NCBI GenBank assembly: GCA_002308955.1
Contig: DBWJ01000017.1
Location: 3,515 to 21,270, forward strand
Reading direction: 5' to 3'
Length of the DNA: 17,756 nucleotides
From: Lachnoclostridium sp. UBA1241
Lineage (GTDB): Bacteria; Bacillota; Clostridia; Lachnospirales; Lachnospiraceae
The notes under the pieces were generated by a model. It worked only from the letters and a program-made list of their open reading frames with translations, searched no databases and was not told the origin of the DNA. The translations under genes were made by a program, and so were the position numbers. Within the stretch, counting starts at the first letter, position 1, and each line of letters starts with the position of its first letter. Shown here one piece after another: positions 1-6,179 of this stretch.

Positions 1-53
1 CTTTCTTTGATACGAGCGTTCTGACTCTTGTATACTCTGTAATCATAATTCAT
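1..53 (-). CDS. possible 5' end of an unidentified gene (runs off the window)
   Basis: On the minus strand a GGAG sits just before an ATG at 51-53, and the frame stays open to the window edge, reading MNYDYRVYKSQNARIKE. A second ATG at 44-46, in another frame and about 10 nt from the same GGAG, is also open (MITEYTRVRTLVSKK). The sequence does not decide between them and neither peptide is recognisable. The gene would lie 77 bp downstream of rlmD on the same strand. With only 15-17 codons visible, this is a weak call based on the Shine-Dalgarno and position. Confidence 0.3.
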   Translation of the reverse strand, partial: MNYDYRVYKSQNARIKE

Positions 54-130
54 TTTCTCCGGCAAAAACTTTCAAAGTGTCATCCTCAATACAAGGATGG
101 AAAAAAAGTTTTATATCATCCGAAACGCCT
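54..130 (-). other. intergenic region downstream of rlmD with a small hairpin
   Basis: This 77-bp AT-rich stretch follows the rlmD stop codon. On the minus strand it contains CATCCT/AGGATG (81-86 with 94-99, 7-nt loop), then ACTTTGAAAGT and a short T run at about 64-69. That resembles a weak intrinsic terminator, but the 6-bp stem is modest and the T run does not follow it directly. I see no convincing promoter or gene here. Confidence 0.3.
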
Positions 131-1510
131 TTAGTGCCTCTTCGATATATTCTCTTTGGAAAGTCGGACAACCGTTTCCACGTGCACGCTTCCGGGGAAC
201 TGGTCCACCGGCTGGACGCGCTCGAGACGGTAGCCGCCGTCCGCGAGAACGCGGAGGTCTCTTGCGAGCGTGGCCGGGTCACAGGAAACATAAACGATGC
301 GGGACGGCGCCATCGCAAGCATTGTCTCAAGAAGCGACTTCTCGCAGCCCTTCCTGGGCGGGTCGACGACGATTACATCCGCGCGGTAGCGCTCACTCTC
401 CGATACAAGCTTCGGAAATACCTCTTCCGCGGCGCCGACGTAGAACTCGGCGTTTGCAATCCCATTTGCCGCAGCATTCTTCTTCGCGTTTTCGATGGCT
501 TCGGGCACAATCTCGATGCCGAACACCTGCTTCGCCGCCTTCGCGAGGAACAGGGAGATGGTTCCGATTCCGCAATAGAGATCCCAGACCGTCTCCCGGC
601 CCGTAAGTCCGGCAAATGTGAGTGCCGTATCGTACAAAACCTTCGTCTGCACGGGGTTCACCTGATAAAACGACATCGGCGAAATCTCAAAGGATACATC
701 GCCGATCCGGTCCGTGATGCACGGGTTCCCGAAGAGCGGAATCAGCCGGTCGCCGAGGATTACGTTGGTTTGCGCGCGGTTCACGTTTAAGGAAAGTCCG
801 ACCATGCCGGGAATCTTCGAAAGCTTCTCCCAAAGCCGTTCGCCTGCGGGAATCTTCTCACCGTTAATTACAAGGCAGACCGCGACTTCATCGGTTGCAA
901 AGCCTTTCCGCATCAACACGTGCCGGACGAGACCCTTGCCGGTTTCCTCGTTGTAAGGCGTAACGCGGTTTTCTTCCATCCACTTGCGGACTGCGGCAAG
1001 AATCGCTTCATGTCCGGACCACAGCATATCGCAGCCGTCGGTCGGCACGATCCGGTGACTGCGCCCCGCGTAGAAGCCGAGCACCGGCCTTCCGAAGTTG
1101 TCAGCTCCCACCGGAAACTGTCCCTTGTTGCGGTACGCCCGGGGCTCCTCCATGCCGATGATCGGGGAAACCTCAAAATCCGTAAACCCGCCGATCCGCC
1201 GGATGCAGTCCTGCACCTTCTTCTGCTTCAACCGAAGCTGCTCCTCATAGCTCATATACGAAAGCTGGCATCCGCCGCACCTTGCGGCCCTCGTACACTC
1301 CGGCTCCACCCTTGATGGCGCGGCCTCAAGCAATTCCTCAACCTTACCGATGGCATACGTCTTCTTCGCCTTCAAAATCCGTGCACGCACAACATCCCCG
1401 GGAATGGCCCGGCTTACGAAGACAGTTATTCCGTCCGCATGCCCAATTCCCTCCCCGGTATCGGTGATATCTTCGATTGACAATTCGATCAATTGATTCT
1501 TTTGAAACAT
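131..1510 (-). CDS. rlmD: 23S rRNA (uracil-5-)-methyltransferase RlmD/RlmCD (RumA family)
   Basis: SAM-dependent enzyme that forms 5-methyluridine in 23S rRNA (U1939 in the E. coli RlmD family; Firmicute RlmCD proteins also modify U747). The 459-residue protein has an N-terminal TRAM-like domain (residues 1-60), iron-sulfur cluster cysteines C72, C78, C81 and C160, the SAM motif DLYCGIGTISL (about 310-320), DPPRKG (383-388), the catalytic cysteine in YVSCDPATLARDL (C410) and the C-terminal SVHVETVV motif. All catalytic features are intact. The open frame continues 59 codons upstream, but I chose the ATG at 1508-1510: it starts the normal TRAM domain, has GGAG 9 nt upstream, and the upstream extension runs through a structured RNA element. 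It is the last clear gene of the long minus-strand run and is separated from yhaM by that element, which suggests its own control. One-site versus two-site specificity cannot be read from sequence. Confidence 0.95.
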   Translation of the reverse strand: MFQKNQLIELSIEDITDTGEGIGHADGITVFVSRAIPGDVVRARILKAKKTYAIGKVEELLEAAPSRVEPECTRAARCGGCQLSYMSYEEQLRLKQKKVQDCIRRIGGFTDFEVSPIIGMEEPRAYRNKGQFPVGADNFGRPVLGFYAGRSHRIVPTDGCDMLWSGHEAILAAVRKWMEENRVTPYNEETGKGLVRHVLMRKGFATDEVAVCLVINGEKIPAGERLWEKLSKIPGMVGLSLNVNRAQTNVILGDRLIPLFGNPCITDRIGDVSFEISPMSFYQVNPVQTKVLYDTALTFAGLTGRETVWDLYCGIGTISLFLAKAAKQVFGIEIVPEAIENAKKNAAANGIANAEFYVGAAEEVFPKLVSESERYRADVIVVDPPRKGCEKSLLETMLAMAPSRIVYVSCDPATLARDLRVLADGGYRLERVQPVDQFPGSVHVETVVRLSKENISKRH

Positions 1511-1536
1511 TCCTCTAAGCTCCGTCTGCTCCTTTG

Positions 1537-1558
1537 AAAATACCGCCCGACGGGCGGC
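1537..1558 (-). terminator. terminator-like hairpin just upstream of rlmD
   Basis: On the minus strand CCGCCC (1552-1557) and GGGCGG (1543-1548) pair perfectly around a GUC loop, followed by UA and UUUU (1537-1540). It lies 27 nt before the rlmD start and just ahead of its ribosome binding site. The U run is short, so it could be an intrinsic terminator, an attenuator, or a hairpin affecting translation. Its 5' arm nearly duplicates the 3' arm of the large upstream stem (TGCCGCCYGTCG, 11 of 12 identical), so the two structures may compete. Confidence 0.5.
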
Positions 1559-1562
1559 ACAG

Positions 1563-1710
1563 AAAAAACGAGCCTCGACAGGCGGCAACAGCATTAGTAT
1601 GCGGGCGCCGTCCAGAGTCGGACGCGACAGACTGTCGAAGACCTTCTGGAGCGTTCGACTGCTGAGACAGCCCGCAGCACGAACCACCGGAGTCTGCCGC
1701 CTGTCGAGGC
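1563..1710 (-). ncRNA. putative structured leader RNA or small RNA between yhaM and rlmD
   Basis: The non-coding gap holds a perfect 16-bp inverted repeat (1695-1710 with 1572-1587, GCCTCGACAGGCGGCA in RNA sense) enclosing 107 nt, followed after 3 nt by T6 (1563-1568). By hand the interior folds into UGCUG/CAGCA (1675-1679 with 1660-1664), GUCGAA/UUCGAC (1654-1659 with 1634-1639), CGUCC/GGACG (1620-1624 with 1609-1613) and GCAU/AUGC. The loop sequence CGGGC (1670-1674) matches GCCCG (1602-1606) and could form a pseudoknot. I do not recognise it as 6S, SRP, tmRNA, RNase P, a T-box (no GGGUGG..ACCGCG) or a riboswitch I know. It may be a cis-acting leader for rlmD or a processed small RNA. Structure is seen in sequence; function is inference. 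Confidence 0.55.
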
Positions 1711-1719
1711 GTATTATTA

Positions 1720-2661
1720 CTATTTCGAGGTTGGACGGATATTACTTTCAAATATCCTCTGGAACCCGAGCCAGCCGCCCGACTGGGCTTCCGCGCTCGA
1801 GAACAGTTCCTTGAGCGCTTCCATCTTGGCGTCGAGGTTGTCGGCCATACTGAGCGCAAGGGCTTCGGCAAGCGCCGGCTTCTTCGGGGACCCGAAGGTC
1901 AGCTCGCCGTGATGCGCCAGAATGCAGTGCCTGAGTTCGGAGGCCGTCTTCTCCGGAAATCCGGGGATTTCCGCAATCTTCTTTCCGATGAATTCCGCGC
2001 CGAGGAAGATATGTCCGAGAAGGTTTCCGTCGTCGGTGTAATCATTCTCCGGGAAGGACGAAATCTCGAAGAGCTTTCCGATATCATGAAAGATTCCCGC
2101 GGTAAGAAGCAGGTCACGGTTCAGAATCGGGTAATTGTCCGCAAAGCATGCGCACATCTTCGCAACACCCAGAGTATGCTCCAGAAGCCCTCCGACAAAT
2201 GCATGGTGAATTCCCTTGGCCGCCGAATGATTCATAAACTTCTTCGTTAGCTCTGCGTCAGAGAACACGTTCGTAAGAAGCGTATGCAGGTGCGGTTCCT
2301 TCACGGAATCCATCAGCTTCTTAAGCTCCGCAAACATCACCTTCGGGTCAGACGTCGTCACCGGCATGTAATCCGAAACGTCGTACTCGCCCTCGTCGGC
2401 CTTGCGGATGCGGCGCACATTCAGCTGGTTGTTTCCCTGATACGTGGTAACCGCTCCCTCAACCTTGACATAATCCATCGCCTCGATGTTGGCGGCTCCG
2501 GGCCCGATCTCCCACATCTTCGCGTCGATGGTTCCGGTCTTGTCCTGCAACAGAAGCGAAAGGTAATTCTTGCCGGTCTTTGCGCGGAGAATCTGACTCT
2601 GCTTGCAGAGATATACGTCCGTCACCTGCTCGCCTTCGTGCAGCTCATTGATATATCGCAT
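1720..2661 (-). CDS. yhaM: 3'-5' exoribonuclease YhaM (OB-fold plus HD domain)
   Basis: Metal-dependent 3'-to-5' exoribonuclease of the Firmicute YhaM/CBF1 family, acting in RNA turnover in the cytoplasm. The 313-residue protein, the family's usual length, has an N-terminal OB-fold nucleic-acid-binding domain (residues 12-90, including LLQDKTGTIDAKMW) and an HD phosphohydrolase domain from about 150. Metal ligands are visible as H162 (LLEHTLG), H192-D193 (FHDIGK), H250/H251 (LAHHGE) and D274 (MADNLDAK). The ATG at 2661 has AGAGG 5 nt upstream. It starts 12 bp after the HtrA-like gene, so co-transcription is likely. The next gene, rlmD, also acts on RNA, but the structured element separates them. 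The stop is TAG at 1720-1722, 9 bp before that element begins. Confidence 0.93.
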   Translation of the reverse strand: MRYINELHEGEQVTDVYLCKQSQILRAKTGKNYLSLLLQDKTGTIDAKMWEIGPGAANIEAMDYVKVEGAVTTYQGNNQLNVRRIRKADEGEYDVSDYMPVTTSDPKVMFAELKKLMDSVKEPHLHTLLTNVFSDAELTKKFMNHSAAKGIHHAFVGGLLEHTLGVAKMCACFADNYPILNRDLLLTAGIFHDIGKLFEISSFPENDYTDDGNLLGHIFLGAEFIGKKIAEIPGFPEKTASELRHCILAHHGELTFGSPKKPALAEALALSMADNLDAKMEALKELFSSAEAQSGGWLGFQRIFESNIRPTSK

Positions 2662-2673
2662 AAAAGCCTCTTT

Positions 2674-3951
2674 CTAGAAAGTAATCTTGAAACTTTTCTT
2701 CATTTCCTTGCCATTCCGGTAGTACGTGATCTCCACGGTCGAATTCTTCTCGTAACTCGTGTAAAATGTGAAGAATTCCTCCACCGAGGTCACCGGAACG
2801 TCGCCCACCTTTGTGATGATGTCGCCCTGACGGAACTGCTGCGAAGCAGCTGCCGAGCCTTCGTTCACCTCTTCGATGATGATGCCGTTCTGCAGATTCA
2901 GCTGCGAAAGCACGTCATCCTCGATGTCACGGAATACTGCGCCGAACTTCGGATACTCCGACTGGTTCGTCAGAAACCGCATCAGCGGCATAATCTTCTC
3001 AAGGCTGATGGCCTCAACGCTGTAACCGCCGTCGCGGAACTGATTGGTGATCAGTCCGACCAGCTCGCCCTTCGTATTCACGAGAATGCCGCTTTCCCCA
3101 CGGCCGCCGAGAATGTTGGTCCGAAGAATCTCTAAGGACATATCGGAGATGTAAACCTTCTGCGCGCGGCTTGTGATAAATCCCATATCCACGGAAGGTC
3201 CCTGCCCGTCCGGGAACCCGAGGGCAATGACCGCCGAACCTAAAGTCAGATCCGTAGAGTTGCCGAACTTCACCTCAACGATGCTTTCCACCTCGTTCTT
3301 CCGGAAGTTCTTGTAGGGAACCGAAAGAATCAGCGCGTCGGCTTCCTTCTCGTAGGAATAAACAACGCCGGTCTCGCTCACCCCTCCGTAAAATGTGACT
3401 TTAATCTTGTCAAAGCTGGCCTCGTCCATCTTGGAGTACGGCGTGTAAATCAGGAATTCCGTGCCATTTTTCGCAATGACGACACCGCTTACGTTGGTCA
3501 TGCTTTCCGTGATATCCGAGAAAACCGGATCCACGATTTCCTTCACATAGGAGACGGTAACCAGACTCGGCTGTAACGCAACCGATGCAATCTGTACGCC
3601 CTTCATAACGCCCTCGAAGTTTTCAAAAGCCTTGTTGTCAATGACCGGCGCTTCCTTTCCGCCCGGCTCGATGGCCACCGTGGGCGTGGGCGGAAGATTG
3701 ACCTGCTCTCTCTCGTTGTTCGTGAAGAAATGCTGGATGACATAGTCCGAGATGCCGTAGGAACATCTGGCGATGACGCCGAACAGAACGGCAACGGCGA
3801 TTACCAGCAGGAAGGAGCGGAGGATTTTCTTACGCTTTGTCCATTTGTTGAGGGGCACGCGCTCCTCTTTGATAAAGCCGTAATTCTCCTCGGTCTCCGC
3901 TTTCTTGTTCAGCTTCTCGGGTTCTTTGTTTTTATCTTTTGCCTGGCTCAT
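2674..3951 (-). CDS. membrane-anchored HtrA-like (S1C) protein with PDZ domain, probably catalytically inactive
   Basis: A 425-residue protein: charged cytoplasmic N-terminus (1-41), one membrane helix (42-62), a trypsin-like HtrA domain outside the membrane (about 115-330) and a C-terminal PDZ domain (about 335-425, including NGIIIEEVNEGSAA). Active HtrA proteases carry TNNHV, DLAVLK and GNSGGP. Here the first is TPYSKM (170-175), so the catalytic His is replaced (S173 aligns by eye). The Asp motif is kept as ADALIL (D205), and the serine loop is GRGESGIL with S287 kept but SGGP altered. The triad is therefore incomplete and the protein is likely a pseudoprotease, perhaps a chaperone or sensor partner. 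It follows the kinase gene after 8 bp with GGAG 5 nt before its ATG, recalling the regulator-kinase-HtrA order of WalRK operons. Confidence 0.85.
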   Translation of the reverse strand: MSQAKDKNKEPEKLNKKAETEENYGFIKEERVPLNKWTKRKKILRSFLLVIAVAVLFGVIARCSYGISDYVIQHFFTNNEREQVNLPPTPTVAIEPGGKEAPVIDNKAFENFEGVMKGVQIASVALQPSLVTVSYVKEIVDPVFSDITESMTNVSGVVIAKNGTEFLIYTPYSKMDEASFDKIKVTFYGGVSETGVVYSYEKEADALILSVPYKNFRKNEVESIVEVKFGNSTDLTLGSAVIALGFPDGQGPSVDMGFITSRAQKVYISDMSLEILRTNILGGRGESGILVNTKGELVGLITNQFRDGGYSVEAISLEKIMPLMRFLTNQSEYPKFGAVFRDIEDDVLSQLNLQNGIIIEEVNEGSAAASQQFRQGDIITKVGDVPVTSVEEFFTFYTSYEKNSTVEITYYRNGKEMKKSFKITF

Positions 3952-3959
3952 ATACGCTC

Positions 3960-5369
3960 CTAACTATCCGCTCTCTGCAAACTGAAGACGAATTCGGTAC
4001 CCTCGCCCTCGGTGCTGATTACCTTGATGTTTTCGTTATGCGCTGCAATGATCTGCTTGGTAATGGAAAGGCCGAGGCCCGTACCCCGCTTGTCCTTACC
4101 GCGGGAGAGGTCGGTTTTATAGAACCGCTCCCAGATCTTTCCGATGGCGTCCTTCGGAATACCGATTCCGGTATCCTTGACGGAAACCAGAACCTTGTCG
4201 CGTTTCTCCGCGACGACAACCGTCACGACGCTGTCCTGCTTACTGAACTTGATGGCGTTATCGATCAGGTTATGCACTACCTGCTGGATCTTGCCCTTGT
4301 CCGCGTAGGCATATAATTCGTTCTCGGGAAATACGAGACGGATTTTCATGTTCTTCTGCGAGCACTTTCCTTCGAAGGTCGCGGAGGACTGCTTCAACAT
4401 CTTTACGATGTCGAATCTCTCCCAGATAAGGCGTACACCCTTATTCTCGAAGTTACTGAGGTCTAAGAGGTCGTTCGTCAGGTTCGACAGCCGTTCGGTC
4501 TCAAACAGGATGATGTTCAGGTATTTGCCCTGAATCTCATATGGAATCGTGCCGTCCTTCATCGCTTCCGCATAGCCCTTGATGGAGGTTAACGGAGAAC
4601 GGAAGTCATGACTGATGTTGGCAACGAAATTCTTCTGGTAATCCACGAGGTTCGCGTGCTGTTCCGCAAGCATGTGCGCCGAAAGCGCGATGTCGCGGTA
4701 CTCGTCCTTGGTGCGGATTCCGGCATCGGCGGTGAAATCACCGTCCGTGTAGGCGATGATCGTTTTATGGATGTTGTAAAGGTTCTTCGTGTGATATGCG
4801 GCGAACAGGAAGAAGATCAGAAGAATCACCAGCAGTCCGACGCCGGCAATCAGGTTCATGCGGACCACAAACCGGTCGGCTTCGTCGAGAATCTTCGTCA
4901 TCGACTCGGCCATCACGATATAGCCTTTAATCTTCACGCCGCTTCGCACCGGTTCCACGGCACATAAAACCTTGCCGGAAGAAAGACCGGGGATATCCAC
5001 GTTCTCCGTATAAAGCGCGTCCAAAAGCCCCGGCGCGTGGTCGTTCACATTTATCGGCACCTTCTCGAGGTTATTGCCGGTTGCCGCAATCATCGCCCCA
5101 TCCGCGCCGACCACCCAGATGTCGGCCCCCAGCATAATGCGGACGGCTTTCATCTGCAGCATAAACGTGTCAAGCGTAAAATCCGACAGCGCATATTCGT
5201 TTATGTATTCGTCCGCGATGACAACGCATTCCTTGTACAGCTTCTCCTTATGGCTCTGCAGCGTATCGCGGCGGTGTATGGGACGCGCCACGACGTTGAT
5301 TGCCAAAAGGACAAACACGGATACGGCCAGATAGACATAGGCGTATTTGTGCCAAACCTTGTTCTTCAT
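3960..5369 (-). CDS. sensor histidine kinase (membrane, HAMP, HisKA, HATPase)
   Basis: Membrane sensor kinase of 469 residues that would autophosphorylate and pass phosphate to the response regulator encoded just upstream. It has TM1 (about 10-28), an extracytoplasmic sensing domain (29-170), TM2 (about 172-193), a HAMP-like linker (195-245), HisKA with phospho-acceptor H254 in NISHDFRSPLTSIKGY, and a HATPase domain with N box (HNLIDNAIKF, N371), G1 (DTGIGIP, about 399-405), F box (ERFYKTD) and G2 (GTGLGLSI). All catalytic boxes are intact. No PAS domain is apparent, unlike WalK. The ATG at 5369 has GGGAG 6 nt upstream. The ligand is not evident. The downstream HtrA-like gene suggests envelope stress or cell-wall sensing, which is inference. 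Confidence 0.93.
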   Translation of the reverse strand: MKNKVWHKYAYVYLAVSVFVLLAINVVARPIHRRDTLQSHKEKLYKECVVIADEYINEYALSDFTLDTFMLQMKAVRIMLGADIWVVGADGAMIAATGNNLEKVPINVNDHAPGLLDALYTENVDIPGLSSGKVLCAVEPVRSGVKIKGYIVMAESMTKILDEADRFVVRMNLIAGVGLLVILLIFFLFAAYHTKNLYNIHKTIIAYTDGDFTADAGIRTKDEYRDIALSAHMLAEQHANLVDYQKNFVANISHDFRSPLTSIKGYAEAMKDGTIPYEIQGKYLNIILFETERLSNLTNDLLDLSNFENKGVRLIWERFDIVKMLKQSSATFEGKCSQKNMKIRLVFPENELYAYADKGKIQQVVHNLIDNAIKFSKQDSVVTVVVAEKRDKVLVSVKDTGIGIPKDAIGKIWERFYKTDLSRGKDKRGTGLGLSITKQIIAAHNENIKVISTEGEGTEFVFSLQRADS

Positions 5370-5390
5370 GGATTACTCCCGGTGTGATTT

Positions 5391-5460
5391 CTGCAACTGG
5401 TTCTGAAATTCCGATAACCGATTCTACAGCTGATTCCGAAGTTCAAATTTGTAACCGATT
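5391..5460. repeat. decayed tandem duplication at the 3' end of the response regulator gene
   Basis: On the minus strand, 5460-5424 (end of the regulator gene, starting AATCGGTTA and ending CAGCTGTAG) is followed by a similar copy at 5423-5391 (starting AATCGGTTA and ending CAGTTGCAG) with small gaps and substitutions. This suggests an old tandem duplication of the last dozen codons, now non-coding, that created part of the 54-bp gap before the kinase gene. Confidence 0.45.
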
Positions 5461-6167
5461 CCCCATACGGTCCCGAGGCGCCACTCTTCGTGGTCCTTAA
5501 GCTTCTCACGGAGACGTTTGATGTGCACGTCCACCGTACGGGTATCGCCGACGTATTCATAGCCCCAGATGCGGTCCAGCAGCTGCTCACGGGTGAATAC
5601 CTGGTTCGGATGGGACGCCAGATAGAAAAGCAGCTCGAATTCCTTCGGCGGCATCTCCAGTTTCTTGCCCATGTAGGTAACCGCGTAGTTGGTCTGATTG
5701 ATAATCAGGTCGGTGTAGGCAACGTACTCGCCCTGCTGCTCCGTAACCTGCGGATGCGGCGGCTGCTCGTGGAGCGGCTCGGTGGGCGGATTCTCCTGAC
5801 GGATTCTTCGAAGCACGGCCTTAACGCGCGCCACCAGCTCCTTCGAGTCGAAAGGCTTCATCATGTAGTCGTCGGCGCCGAGCTCGAGGCCGAGCACCTT
5901 ATCGAAGATTTCTCCCTTCGCGGAAAGCATGATAATCGGAGTATCGGATGTCTTACGGATCTGCCGGCACACTTCGTAACCGTCGATTCCCGGAAGCATC
6001 AGATCGAGGAGCACCAGGTTCGGCTCAAACTCGGCAAATTGCTTCACGGCTTCCTCGCCGTCCCCGACAATCCGGGTCTCGAAGCATTCCTTTGTCAGAT
6101 AAAGGGCAATCAGCTCCGCAATGTTGTTGTCGTCATCCACAATCAGGATTTTCTGTTTCTCCGCCAT
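5424..6167 (-). CDS. OmpR/PhoB-family response regulator
   Basis: Two-component transcription factor of 247 residues. The receiver domain (about 5-120) has the acidic pocket at D11/D12, phospho-acceptor D55 in LVLLDLMLPG, S82 and K104 (YMMKPF). A linker rich in Pro, Glu and Gln (about 125-145) leads to a winged-helix DNA-binding domain (about 150-245, with KEFELLFYLASHPNQVFTRE and TRTVDVHIKRLREKL). It should be phosphorylated by the kinase encoded directly downstream. The ATG at 6167 has GGAGG 6 nt upstream. The gene follows mutS2 by 12 bp, so it is probably transcribed from the same long mRNA. Its targets are not visible here. Confidence 0.95.
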   Translation of the reverse strand: MAEKQKILIVDDDNNIAELIALYLTKECFETRIVGDGEEAVKQFAEFEPNLVLLDLMLPGIDGYEVCRQIRKTSDTPIIMLSAKGEIFDKVLGLELGADDYMMKPFDSKELVARVKAVLRRIRQENPPTEPLHEQPPHPQVTEQQGEYVAYTDLIINQTNYAVTYMGKKLEMPPKEFELLFYLASHPNQVFTREQLLDRIWGYEYVGDTRTVDVHIKRLREKLKDHEEWRLGTVWGIGYKFELRNQL

Positions 6168-6179
6168 GTCTCTCCTCCT

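Noticed and set aside
77..790. 237-codon plus-strand open frame
   Set aside because: Antisense to rlmD with no ribosome site or recognisable protein; a shadow of GC-rich coding sequence.
1511..1687. 59-codon N-terminal extension of the rlmD frame
   Set aside because: It runs through the structured RNA element, adds no domain, and lacks a ribosome site; the ATG at 1510 gives a normal RlmD N-terminus with GGAG 9 nt upstream.
1572..1710. Miniature transposable element (16-bp terminal inverted repeats)
   Set aside because: No target-site duplication flanks the repeats, no second copy is in the window, and the T run, terminator-like hairpin and position before rlmD fit an RNA element better. A genome-wide copy search could reopen this.
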